Shown here one piece after another: positions 1 through 6,606 of a DNA stretch of 10,797 bases. A program made the translations under genes and the position numbers. The DNA is from a bacterium BMS3Bbin02. GTDB lineage: Bacteria; Actinomycetota; Acidimicrobiia; Spongiisociales; UBA5794. Under the pieces are notes generated by a model that worked only from the letters and a program-made list of their open reading frames with translations, made no database searches and was not told the DNA's origin. The stretch is from contig BDTL01000178.1 in the NCBI GenBank assembly GCA_002898115.1, positions 1 to 10,797 on the forward strand, read 5' to 3'. Positions within the stretch are counted from its first letter, which is position 1, and each line of letters starts with the position of its first letter.

Positions 1-470
1 ACATCGGTTTCAATGACGTACTCTCCCGTATCCTCTCCACCCGCCAATCCGGGAGCCGTGAAGGTCGTCCGCATTCGATAGGTCGGTACCCCGATCAGGT
101 CTATCAGCCTTCCCGATTCCCCCGCGATACGCTCGCTCGGCCCGATGGCGCCTTCGGGAAGCTCAATCGGAATCAACGTACCTGTCGGGTAGAAGGTTCC
201 GGTGATGATCTCAGGATCGGCCGGAATGGTCGTGGACGGTGACTCTGTCGTGGTGGTGGTCATCGTGGTCGACGTCGTTGAAGGTGCCGCGACCGTGGTC
301 GTGCTGGTAGTCGGGGTAGCCGACGTGCTTGGAGTCGCGATCTTCACGATCGTGGTTGTGGTTGGCCCCACGATCGCGGACTCACCTACCGGCGGTGCGA
401 TCACCGTTGAATCCTGACCACAGGCAGCAACCACAACCGCGAAAACTACGAGGGCGGAGATATGTTTCAT
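1..470 (-). CDS. Secreted lipoprotein with Thr/Ser-rich linker (3' part outside the window)
   Basis: The gene reads leftward from an ATG at 470 and runs off the window, leaving 156 codons. The N-terminus (MKHISALVVFAVVVAACG) is a short lipoprotein signal peptide with lipobox VAAC, so the mature protein should start at Cys17 and be lipid-anchored outside the membrane. Roughly residues 35-75 form a low-complexity linker very rich in Thr, Ser, Pro and Val. A folded region then begins (EIITGTFYPTGTLIPIELPE and onward), which I do not recognise. It does not look like a transporter or an enzyme that I can name. Antisense reading of the Thr codons produces a Val-rich shadow frame, which explains the apparent open frame on the other strand. 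The gene is divergent from the rhodanese gene across a 378-base spacer. Lipoprotein status is well supported; function is unknown. Confidence 0.85.
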   Translation of the reverse strand, partial: MKHISALVVFAVVVAACGQDSTVIAPPVGESAIVGPTTTTIVKIATPSTSATPTTSTTTVAAPSTTSTTMTTTTTESPSTTIPADPEIITGTFYPTGTLIPIELPEGAIGPSERIAGESGRLIDLIGVPTYRMRTTFTAPGLAGGEDTGEYVIETD

Positions 471-479
471 CGTACTGGA

Positions 480-485
480 AGAATA
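480..485 (-). promoter_or_regulatory. Possible -10 box of the lipoprotein gene
   Basis: Read on the minus strand the hexamer is TATTCT, ending 9 bases before the ATG at 470, the same spacing as for the TetR gene in this window. No convincing -35 lies 16-18 bases upstream, and no ribosome binding site is visible before the ATG, so a near-leaderless transcript is possible. Weak, single-element evidence. Confidence 0.25.
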
Positions 486-535
486 TCGGTCACACTTAGA
501 AAATTCTGTAGCAACTTGTCCGCCGAGAAGTTCCC

Positions 536-547
536 GCCGGTTGACAA
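536..547 (-). repeat. 12-base motif, copy 1 (TTGTCAACCGGC in the direction of the lipoprotein gene)
   Basis: The plus strand reads GCCGGTTGACAA, an exact reverse complement of the sequence at 787-798. This copy is also the core of a 13-base palindrome, CGGTTG-A-CAACCG, at 538-550. It lies 66 bases upstream of the lipoprotein start. A shared transcription-factor site for the two divergent genes is an inference. Confidence 0.45.
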
Positions 548-773
548 CCGCTTCGGTCTTGCGGCGTTCTCGTGTCGGGGGTCGGCGGGGGTGTCGCCGG
601 CGTGAAGCGATAATCCGGAGAACAAGAGTAATGATCGGGCAACCGGCGCTCTCGCGGACCGACGGGACTTCGACAACGAGATGTTGAGTCGCACCGGGAA
701 ATCGATATCATTCGGGACAGCACCAGGAGCGTCGTCAGGCACGTTGGTGCAAATACATCTTCGCCGCCGTACC

Positions 774-786
774 GGGGGAAACCCCC
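774..786. promoter_or_regulatory. G5-AAA-C5 inverted repeat abutting the rhodanese promoter
   Basis: GGGGG at 774-778 and CCCCC at 782-786 are separated by AAA, and the -35 box begins at the next base. It could be an operator. G-tract inverted repeats are known for CsoR/CstR/RcnR-type metal and sulfur sensors, although this one has the tracts in G-then-C order. It could also be a small hairpin terminator for leaderless readthrough, since it is followed by TTGT, but the 3-base loop and short stem make that weak. Confidence 0.3.
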
Positions 787-798
787 TTGTCAACCGGC
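787..798 (+). repeat. 12-base motif, copy 2 (TTGTCAACCGGC)
   Basis: This exact copy of the motif at 536-547 lies 51 bases upstream of the rhodanese start. Its first six bases double as the -35 box of the proposed rhodanese promoter. Relative to its own downstream gene, each copy has the same orientation. Confidence 0.45.
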
Positions 799-815
799 TT
801 CGATAGCAATACAAC
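787..815 (+). promoter_or_regulatory. Predicted promoter of the rhodanese-multicopper oxidase pair
   Basis: The -35 is TTGTCA (787-792), then a 17-base spacer, then a -10 of TACAAC (810-815). The start point would be near 822, giving a leader of about 27 bases that contains the ribosome binding site GAGG at 839-842. Spacing is ideal and both boxes are close to consensus, but this is prediction from sequence only. Confidence 0.45.
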
Positions 816-848
816 CGTCCAACCACACTCTTGACACCGAGGTATCCC

Positions 849-1316
849 GTGAAATCGTCCCGATTGATCCAACTTTCTCTCGTCTCAGCGCTCCTGCTCC
901 TTGTGGCGGCGTGCGGAGGTGGCGCCGACACCGCCACGGAGCCGGTGACAGTCGATCTTGGCGCAGAAACACAGGTCGTCGCGGTCGATGGCGGCAGCTA
1001 CACCGATGTCAGTGCTCGGGGCCTCGTTACGAAGCTTGAGAACAAGGACTTCCTCCTGGTGAACGTGCATATTCCCTATGCCGGAGAAATCGCCGGCACC
1101 GATGCGTTCATTCCGTTTGACAAAATCACGCAAAATTTGGGAAAGCTGCCGACAGACAAGAATGCACAGGTCGTCGTGTACTGCCGGAGCGGTGGTATGA
1201 GCGCTATCGCGGCTGTCGAACTAGTGCAGCAGGGTTACACGAACGTGTGGAACCTCGACGGCGGCATGATTGCCTGGACCGCAGAGGGAGAATTGCTTCT
1301 TCAGAAGGATACCTAG
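849..1316 (+). CDS. Rhodanese-domain lipoprotein
   Basis: The product is a 155-residue lipoprotein with a single rhodanese (sulfurtransferase) domain. The signal peptide (KSSR followed by a Leu/Val-rich core) ends in lipobox LVAAC with Cys22, so the protein should be anchored on the outer face of the membrane. The rhodanese domain covers about residues 48-150. Its catalytic loop is YCRSGGMS with the active Cys at 102, and the closing signature NLDGGMIAW is intact. The usual DVR near the domain start is replaced by NVH (NVHIPYAGEI), a variant form. I prefer the GTG at 849, preceded by CGAGG at 838-842 with 6 bases between, over the in-frame TTG at 831. It precedes a multicopper oxidase by 61 bases, and the two are probably co-transcribed. 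Rhodaneses move sulfane sulfur between thiols; the partner here is unknown. Confidence 0.88.
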   Translation: MKSSRLIQLSLVSALLLLVAACGGGADTATEPVTVDLGAETQVVAVDGGSYTDVSARGLVTKLENKDFLLVNVHIPYAGEIAGTDAFIPFDKITQNLGKLPTDKNAQVVVYCRSGGMSAIAAVELVQQGYTNVWNLDGGMIAWTAEGELLLQKDT

Positions 1317-1331
1317 CCGAAATTCCGGCTA
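1314..1331 (+). other. Small hairpin overlapping the rhodanese stop codon
   Basis: TAGCCG (1314-1319, including the TAG stop) pairs perfectly with CGGCTA (1326-1331) around a 6-base loop. No T-run follows, so it is a poor intrinsic terminator. It could be a partial terminator or an mRNA-stability element between the two genes. Confidence 0.3.
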
Positions 1332-1335
1332 TTGC

Positions 1336-1351
1336 CTGGTCGACCGACCAG
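1336..1351 (+). other. Second intergenic hairpin or palindrome before the oxidase gene
   Basis: CTGGTC (1336-1341) and GACCAG (1346-1351) form a perfect 6-pair stem around GACC. It starts four bases after the preceding hairpin and ends 26 bases before the oxidase ATG. It could equally be a short operator. There is no independent support. Confidence 0.25.
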
Positions 1352-1377
1352 CACAACCGATCAATACTGGAACGCCA

Positions 1378-2907
1378 ATGACAGAAATATCGCGTCGAAC
1401 CTTCGTAAAGCTTGCCGGTGTCGGCGCTGCTTCGACTGTCCTCGCAGCCTGCGGCATGAACCGCAGCAACACGCAGCAGCTCCTCCCCCAACCGGTATCT
1501 ACTCCGAACGCGGACTTTCAACCTGATGTCGAAATAGCACTGCGGGCCGTCGAGGACACTGTCGAGGTCCGCTCCGGTACGTCCACAGACGTGTGGAGAC
1601 TCGAAGGAGACCTCCTGAAAGGCGATCCGGGAGTAGTAGTACCGGTATCCGGAAGCTACCTCGGACCCACGCTGCATCTCAAGAAAGGCCAGAAGGTTCG
1701 GATCGAGTTCACCAATGAACTTCCGGAAGTCAGCATCATCCACTGGCATGGTCTCCACGTTCCGGCCGACATGGACGGGCACCCCCAATACGCCATTGCG
1801 AAGGGCGAAACGTACTACTACGAGTTCGAGGTTCTCAACCGAGCCGGCACCTACTGGTACCACCCCCATCCCCATGGCCGCACCGGGCCGCAGGTGTATG
1901 CAGGCATGGCAGGGTTCTTCATAGTCTCTGACGATGAAGAAGCAGCACTCGGTCTCCCTACCGGCGACTATGACATTCCACTGGTATTGCAGGATCGAAC
2001 CTTCGACGACAACGGTCAGTTCGTCTACAACGGTGGCGGCATGATGGACCAAATGATTGGATTCCTCGGTGATGAACTCCTGGTGAACGGCACACCGGAC
2101 TTCACTCTCTCCGTAGCCAACCGGGCGTATCGGTTGCGGTTCCTCAACGGCTCAAACTCACGCATGTACAAACTGGGTTGGAGTGATGGGACACCCTTCA
2201 CTGTCATTGGAACCGATGGCGGACTCCTCGAGAAACCCGTTACGCGTCCCTATCTGACGCTCGCACCGGCGGAGCGTCTCGACATCTGGGTGGACTTTGA
2301 CGACCGAAGTGTTGGCTCGGAAATGAAGCTCGTAAGCTTGCCGTTCGACAACGGCAACATGAACAGCCCCGAGTTTCCGATCCTCACGGCAACGATCGAC
2401 CGCGAGGCGTCCGGCACGGTCACTCTCCCTTTAAAGCTGTCGACACCCAACTTCTTCGATATTTCCCAGGCGGAACAAACTCGCGAGATCGTCTTGGCCC
2501 AACGCATGGGACGCGGCTGGTCTCTCAACGGGCGTCAGTTCGAAATGACGGGCGTCGCGCAAGAGGAGACCATACGGCGCGGCAGCATCGAGATCTGGGA
2601 GTTTGTGAACAAGGGCGGTGGAGGGATGGGCGGCGGCATGTCGAACCTTCCCCACCCGATGCACATGCACGGCGAATCCTTCAAGGTTATCGAACGGCAG
2701 ATCAACGGTGACGACCAAACAGCGTGGGACACCTTGAGTGAGGGGGTGGTCGACGAGGGTTGGAAGGATACGGTTCTTGTCATGCCCGGCCAGCGCGTCA
2801 AGGTCCTACGACGCTTTGGCGACTTCACGGGGCTGTTCCTGTACCACTGTCACAACCTTGAACACGAGGATCAGGGCATGATGCGCAACCTGAAGATTCA
2901 GGCGTAG
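1378..2907 (+). CDS. Tat-exported multicopper oxidase with lipobox (CueO/laccase-like)
   Basis: The product is a 509-residue three-cupredoxin multicopper oxidase. The N-terminus has the twin-arginine motif SRRTFVKLAG (residues 5-14), then a hydrophobic stretch ending in lipobox LAAC at Cys25. It is probably folded and loaded with copper inside, exported by Tat and lipid-anchored outside. All four copper-binding motifs are intact: HWHGLH (122-127), HPHPHG (162-167), HPMHMHG (426-432), and HCHNLEHEDQGMM (490-502) with T1 Cys491 and axial Met501. These match the arrangement in CueO, although that protein's long Met-rich insert is absent. A Gly/Met loop (GGGGMGGGM, 413-421) sits directly before the third motif and could guide copper(I). 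ATG 1378 is chosen because it places the Tat motif at the N-terminus; the upstream extension has no signal. Likely roles are cuprous or other metal oxidation or phenol oxidation; the substrate is not readable. Confidence 0.93.
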   Translation: MTEISRRTFVKLAGVGAASTVLAACGMNRSNTQQLLPQPVSTPNADFQPDVEIALRAVEDTVEVRSGTSTDVWRLEGDLLKGDPGVVVPVSGSYLGPTLHLKKGQKVRIEFTNELPEVSIIHWHGLHVPADMDGHPQYAIAKGETYYYEFEVLNRAGTYWYHPHPHGRTGPQVYAGMAGFFIVSDDEEAALGLPTGDYDIPLVLQDRTFDDNGQFVYNGGGMMDQMIGFLGDELLVNGTPDFTLSVANRAYRLRFLNGSNSRMYKLGWSDGTPFTVIGTDGGLLEKPVTRPYLTLAPAERLDIWVDFDDRSVGSEMKLVSLPFDNGNMNSPEFPILTATIDREASGTVTLPLKLSTPNFFDISQAEQTREIVLAQRMGRGWSLNGRQFEMTGVAQEETIRRGSIEIWEFVNKGGGGMGGGMSNLPHPMHMHGESFKVIERQINGDDQTAWDTLSEGVVDEGWKDTVLVMPGQRVKVLRRFGDFTGLFLYHCHNLEHEDQGMMRNLKIQA

Positions 2908-2968
2908 ATTCGTTCCACCGCCCGGAGATCGACTTCGCAACGAACGAACACTCAACTGTACCGAGCGT

Positions 2969-2974
2969 TACACT
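2969..2974 (+). promoter_or_regulatory. Possible -10 box upstream of the class III aminotransferase
   Basis: TACACT lies about 100 bases before the GTG start at 3074. Transcription from it would begin near 2981 and give a leader of about 92 bases that includes the strong ribosome binding site. No good -35 is evident. Confidence 0.25.
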
Positions 2975-3062
2975 ATGTTGATATGGTCGGGGGGTTTGAC
3001 GTCAGCACTGCTGTATCGAAGCGCCGTGCACCTTGCTACTGTTCCCGACCGCCCGGACTATT

Positions 3063-3068
3063 GGAGGA
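3063..3068 (+). promoter_or_regulatory. Ribosome binding site that decides the aminotransferase start
   Basis: GGAGGA lies 5 bases before GTG 3074 and is the strongest Shine-Dalgarno match noted at any start in the window. It argues for the GTG rather than the in-frame ATG at 2975, which has no ribosome binding site and would add 33 residues that look non-conserved (Trp-, Arg- and Leu-rich, no signal peptide). Confidence 0.65.
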
Positions 3069-3073
3069 ACTGC

Positions 3074-4585
3074 GTGGCGCACACTGCCGGATCGCTCGAT
3101 TCAGACCTCTTACTCGCGCGGCTTCAACAGATGCGCCAGCGCGGCGGCCCTGCACGTACGGTGGGACTTTCCGACAAGGCGATTCGCACATTTCTTGTTT
3201 CAGACGACTCTCTTGCAGTGGCAATCGACAGAGCGTTTCTTCACTATGAAATCCTCGCGGATACGCAGCCGGATCTTCTAGCAATGGGCGAGGTCGGCCA
3301 GTGTGCCCGGGTGCAAGATGGCTTCGTCAACTTTTATCCCGATGACCAGATCAATCCATATGTCGCGCTCGCCGGATCGGGTCCGTGGGTGATTACTCTC
3401 AAGGGAGCGGTTGTCTATGACTGCGGCGGTTACGGAATGCTCGGGTTCGGGCACGCCCCCATGGCAATACTGAACGCAATGAGTCAGCCACATGTCATGG
3501 CAAATGTCATGACACCGTCGGTGAGTCACATGAACTTCACAGACCGGCTGCGTCGGGAGATCGGACACACGCGATCCGACTCGGAACCATTTACACAGTT
3601 CCTGTGCCTGAACAGCGGCTCCGAGGCGGTGAATGTCGCGACCCGGTTGGCCGACATCAACGCCAAAATAGTGACGGACCCGGGTGCGCGTCATGGCGGG
3701 AAGCCGATCCGTTGCGCGAGCCTCGTAAGTGGGTTCCATGGCCGCACCGACGGTCCAGCCAGATTCACAGATTCCACGCGCAAGAAGTACCGCACCCACC
3801 TCGCATCGTTCCGGGACTCGGACACGTTGCTCGCAATCGAACCAAACAACATCGAATCCCTTGAGACAGTGTTCAAAGAGGCTGAGAACGAGAACCTGTT
3901 CATCCAGGCGTTCTTCATGGAACCAGTCATGGGTGAGGGAGATCCCGGGCTATCCATCACACCGGAGTTCTATGAACGTGCGCGGGAGTTGACCACTCAG
4001 CACGGCGCCCTTCTTCTTGTCGACTCGATCCAGGCAGGACTGCGCGCCCACGGTGTTCTTTCGATCGTCGACTACCCCGGGTTTCGACATCTGCCACCAC
4101 CCGACATGGAGACATACTCGAAGGCGCTCAACGCCGGACAGTATCCACTGTCCGTTCTAGCAATGTCCGAGTCAGCCGCAGCCCTCTATCGGAAGGGGGT
4201 CTATGGCAACACCATGACATCGAACCCTCGCGCAATGGACGTTGCTGTCGAGGTGCTTGACGCCATCACTCCGGACATGCGCGACAACATCGTGTTACGT
4301 GGCAACCAACTCGTTGCCGGTCTGCAGGACATAGCAAAAGAACTCAAGGACACGATCACAAAGGTGCAGGGGACCGGACTACTACTCAGTTGTGAACTCC
4401 ACCCCCGGTTCACTTGTACCGGTGCGGGGAGCACCGAGGAATATCTCCGCATGAACGGACTCGGTGTGATCCATGGTGGGGTCAACTCGTTGCGGTTCAC
4501 CCCTAGTTTCTTCATCGACGAGGCCGGTGTCGGTCTCATTCTCGAACGAACCCGCGACGCCCTCGTCAACGGGCCGGCGAACTAA
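3074..4585 (+). CDS. Class III (ornithine/acetylornithine-type) PLP-dependent aminotransferase
   Basis: The 503-residue protein is a fold-type I, class III transaminase, probably cytoplasmic. Visible landmarks: the cofactor phosphate-binding loop NSGSEAV (180-186), the FHGRTDG segment (221-227), FMEPVMGEGD (281-290), the PLP-ring Asp317 in LLLVDSIQAGLR, and the Schiff-base lysine Lys350 in SKALNAGQYPLS. The normal DEVQTG after the ring Asp is changed to DSIQAG, and the lysine context differs from the usual SKALGGG. It is therefore not a standard ArgD, GabT or Rocd-type enzyme. It is also long, with about 100 residues before the first core motif against roughly 30-50 in typical members. No neighbour identifies the amine donor. 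It converges on the methyltransferase gene, and no strong terminator is visible in the 200 bases between them. Confidence 0.88.
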   Translation: MAHTAGSLDSDLLLARLQQMRQRGGPARTVGLSDKAIRTFLVSDDSLAVAIDRAFLHYEILADTQPDLLAMGEVGQCARVQDGFVNFYPDDQINPYVALAGSGPWVITLKGAVVYDCGGYGMLGFGHAPMAILNAMSQPHVMANVMTPSVSHMNFTDRLRREIGHTRSDSEPFTQFLCLNSGSEAVNVATRLADINAKIVTDPGARHGGKPIRCASLVSGFHGRTDGPARFTDSTRKKYRTHLASFRDSDTLLAIEPNNIESLETVFKEAENENLFIQAFFMEPVMGEGDPGLSITPEFYERARELTTQHGALLLVDSIQAGLRAHGVLSIVDYPGFRHLPPPDMETYSKALNAGQYPLSVLAMSESAAALYRKGVYGNTMTSNPRAMDVAVEVLDAITPDMRDNIVLRGNQLVAGLQDIAKELKDTITKVQGTGLLLSCELHPRFTCTGAGSTEEYLRMNGLGVIHGGVNSLRFTPSFFIDEAGVGLILERTRDALVNGPAN

Positions 4586-4785
4586 CCCGACGACATGGTT
4601 CCGTCGATCGGTCAGGCACCGACATGGGTCTCATGGAACGCCGCGGAACCGATATCGTCTTGCCGGACGTTCGGATGAGTCAACAAGTCAGCCTCTTGAT
4701 CATCAGGACTCTTCCAGTTCTACAACCCGATGGGTAGTGACTCCACAAACCTGGCTCGGACAACAGTTGTCAAGACCGACGTTGT

Positions 4786-5436
4786 TCAACCTGAACTGTG
4801 GCCGCAGAAGAGACCAACGCGGAATGTGAGCCTCTGTGCCGCGCCTTGCGCACCTTGGTCTCCAAAGAAGAACTCCAACAGGGATCTCGCTTCCGTAATC
4901 GTCGTGAACTCAAAGTGAGTGTCGATGGGATGGCACTCGAATCCGTGCTGTTTCCAGTAGCCCGGATCGGCGTTGATCTCGCGCGGCGCCAGGCCACTGA
5001 ATTCGTCCGGGCCGAGGTTCTCGACAATCAGCAGTGGGCCCCCGGATCGAACAACACGGTGTAGCTCCAAAATGCCGGGCGACGGATCCCAGTCCCGGGA
5101 GAAGAAATACGCCCAGGTCGCGTACGCAGCATCGAACGATCCGTCGACGAACGGCAACAACTCAGCATCTCCCTGAATCCAGGGGAGGTGGCGGTCGGTA
5201 CGAATCATGGCGCGGGAGGGTTCGAGGGGGACCACGCCACGCGCTTGAGTCCTCAGACGCTCGGCGGTGTACCCATCCCCTGCTCCGACATCGAGCACCC
5301 TGCCGGCAACCGGCAACCGTGTATCAAGAGCGGCAATCACGAGTCCCTCCCTGTCCATCGCATGTCGTTCGATCTCGAACAGGTCAGGCTGCTCGGAGCC
5401 GTAGAAAGGAATCACCGCCATGATGGGATCGTACAT
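4786..5436 (-). CDS. Class I SAM-dependent methyltransferase
   Basis: The 216-residue product has the Rossmann-type methyltransferase core. Motif I is VLDVGAGDG (47-55), LEPS (71-74) lies at the expected acidic ribose-binding position, GDAELLPF (89-96) is followed by SFDAAYATW (100-108), and ELHRVVRSGGPLLIVE (124-139) matches the motif before strand 5. This is the small-molecule or UbiE-like Methyltransf_11 type; the substrate cannot be inferred. The start is uncertain: ATG 5436 gives MYDPIMAVIP, and an in-frame ATG at 5421 (MAVIPFYG) is equally plausible. Neither has a clear ribosome binding site. It lies 30 bases downstream of the class V aminotransferase on the same strand, so it is probably the last gene of that unit. 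Confidence 0.85.
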   Translation of the reverse strand: MYDPIMAVIPFYGSEQPDLFEIERHAMDREGLVIAALDTRLPVAGRVLDVGAGDGYTAERLRTQARGVVPLEPSRAMIRTDRHLPWIQGDAELLPFVDGSFDAAYATWAYFFSRDWDPSPGILELHRVVRSGGPLLIVENLGPDEFSGLAPREINADPGYWKQHGFECHPIDTHFEFTTITEARSLLEFFFGDQGAQGAAQRLTFRVGLFCGHSSG

Positions 5437-5466
5437 CGAAGCGCGTCGATGACGGCGTTGGCGCTT

Positions 5467-6543
5467 TCACACCAGCCTGGCAAGAGCCGCCAGCAGGAGC
5501 TCGACGTTGCGAAGGCGGGCGGTGTGCCCCATGCACCCAATTCGCCACACCTTGCCGGCGTACGCGCCAAGTCCGCCACCGATTTCGATGCCATACTCGC
5601 GGAGCAGTCGTGACCGAACGCGTGCCTCGTCGACGCCATCTGGAACCTTCACCGTTGTGAGCTCCGGGAGGCGATGTCCCTCGGCCGCAAACAGCTCAAA
5701 CCCGAGATCGATCAGGCCCTCCCGGAGGCGTTGACCGCACGCCTCGTGGCGTGCCCACGCGCTCTCCAGACCTTCGTCAAGTATCACGCCGAGTCCCGCA
5801 TGAAGGCTGAAGATCATCGAGATAGGTGCCGTGTGGTGATATGCCCGAGCCCCGTCACCATCCACATATTTCGAGATCAGGTTGAGATCGAGATACCAGC
5901 TTCGCGGACGTTCCACAATGAATTCTCGCGCTCTGTCCGACACCGTCACGGGCGCCAGACCAGGCGCGACACCGAGACACTTCTGCGTCCCCGAATACGC
6001 AAGATCGACTCCCCATTCGTCGATCTCGACAGGAATCCCGCCGAGGGAGGTCACACAATCGACGAGCAGCAGGGCGTCACCCTTGTTGGCGCCTAGGTCG
6101 GCTATCTCGGACCGCACACCGGTTGAGGTCTCGGCGTGGACGACGCCGATCAGTTTCGGATTCGGATGGGCCGCTAACAACCTGCCCGGATCTACCGGTT
6201 GGCCCCAGTCGAAATCAACGCGGACCACGTCGGCGCCGCAGCGGCTGGCAACCTCAACCATACGTTCACCGAAAACTCCGTTGACACCGATGACCACGGC
6301 ATCATTGGGCTCGATGACGTTGACGAGGCAAATCTCCATTCCAGCAGAACCTGTGGCACTGACCGGAAACGTCAGCCGATTGGATGTGTGCCACACCTGG
6401 CGGAGACGCTCATTGGTCTCGTCAAGAACGGTCAAAAACTCGGGGTCAAGATGACCGAGCATCGGACGGGTGAGTGCAGCCACAGCGTCGGGATAGGGAT
6501 TGCATGGGCCGGGTCCCATAAGAATGCGTTCAGAGAGTGCCAT
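5467..6543 (-). CDS. Class V aminotransferase, alanine-glyoxylate/serine-pyruvate type
   Basis: The 358-residue PLP enzyme belongs to the alanine-glyoxylate aminotransferase family (AGXT/PucG-like). The N-terminal substrate segment ILMGPGPCNP (7-16) is typical. TGSAGMEICL (64-73) is the cofactor-phosphate loop, Asp162 in LLLVDCVTSLGG contacts the PLP ring, and Lys188 in SGTQKCLGVAPG is the Schiff-base lysine. A basic C-terminal segment, KVWRIGCMGH (341-350), corresponds to the conserved carboxylate-binding Arg region. The family transfers amino groups to glyoxylate or pyruvate in photorespiratory, purine or serine metabolism; which applies here is unknown. ATG 6543 is preferred over the in-frame ATG 6582 because family members begin close to the GPGP motif and because a TAGGGT -10-like box lies 7 bases upstream. 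The PPOX gene ends 63 bases upstream and the methyltransferase follows after 30 bases. Confidence 0.9.
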   Translation of the reverse strand: MALSERILMGPGPCNPYPDAVAALTRPMLGHLDPEFLTVLDETNERLRQVWHTSNRLTFPVSATGSAGMEICLVNVIEPNDAVVIGVNGVFGERMVEVASRCGADVVRVDFDWGQPVDPGRLLAAHPNPKLIGVVHAETSTGVRSEIADLGANKGDALLLVDCVTSLGGIPVEIDEWGVDLAYSGTQKCLGVAPGLAPVTVSDRAREFIVERPRSWYLDLNLISKYVDGDGARAYHHTAPISMIFSLHAGLGVILDEGLESAWARHEACGQRLREGLIDLGFELFAAEGHRLPELTTVKVPDGVDEARVRSRLLREYGIEIGGGLGAYAGKVWRIGCMGHTARLRNVELLLAALARLV

Positions 6544-6550
6544 ACCCCAA

Positions 6551-6556
6551 ACCCTA
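6551..6556 (-). promoter_or_regulatory. Possible leaderless-type -10 box of the class V aminotransferase
   Basis: The minus strand reads TAGGGT, 7 bases before ATG 6543. This spacing would start the transcript at or next to the ATG, as in leaderless actinobacterial mRNAs. No matching -35 is present, so the gene may simply be read from the tetR promoter instead. Confidence 0.22.
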
Positions 6557-6606
6557 CCGTGCGCGGGTTGCACTAGCGCCATCGACTCGTCGTGTCCGGT
6601 CGCCGG

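Larger units (their letters stand above)
471..848. other. Divergent intergenic region without a convincing gene
   Basis: This 378-base stretch separates the leftward lipoprotein gene from the rightward rhodanese gene. Open frames across it have no recognisable domain, are Arg/Pro-rich, and overlap the starts of the flanking genes, so I regard them as spurious. What it does hold is a pair of 12-base motif copies, a G5/C5 inverted repeat, a GC-rich stem of about 7 pairs near 583-601, and a plausible rightward promoter. I see no tRNA or other RNA gene. Confidence 0.6.

Noticed and set aside
202..417. Val-rich open frame on the plus strand
   Set aside because: It is the antisense reading of the Thr/Ser-rich linker of the lipoprotein gene; it has no own domain or start signal.
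491..499. CACACTTAG shared between the left intergenic region and the region before the sigma-factor gene (9966-9974)
   Set aside because: It is only nine bases, on opposite functional strands and without matching spacing, so chance is sufficient.
583..601. GC-rich stem GTCGGCG/CGCCGGC as a regulatory RNA or terminator
   Set aside because: Includes a wobble pair, no T-run and no associated gene end; such stems are common in GC-rich DNA.
467..937. Open frame of 156 codons on the minus strand across the divergent intergenic region
   Set aside because: It overlaps the starts of both flanking genes, is Arg/Pro-rich without recognisable domain, and has no ribosome binding site.
1204..2052. Open frame of 282 codons opposite the rhodanese and oxidase genes
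   Set aside because: It is a shadow of well-supported coding sequence with copper-binding motifs on the other strand.
2975..3073. ATG 2975 as start of the class III aminotransferase, and a frame from ATG 2983
   Set aside because: GTG 3074 has a strong ribosome binding site at 5 bases; the extra 33 residues show no conserved pattern, and the 2983 frame soon overlaps the real gene.
3278..3799. Open frame of 173 codons opposite the class III aminotransferase
   Set aside because: It lies within a gene whose active-site motifs are clear on the plus strand; the His/Arg/Cys-rich composition is typical of a shadow frame.
4586..4785. Small inverted repeats (for example ACAAC-A-GTTGT at 4760-4770 and TCGGT/ACCGA near 4608-4622) as a bidirectional terminator
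   Set aside because: Stems of 5 pairs without T-runs; not distinguishable from chance, although a terminator is expected between these convergent genes.
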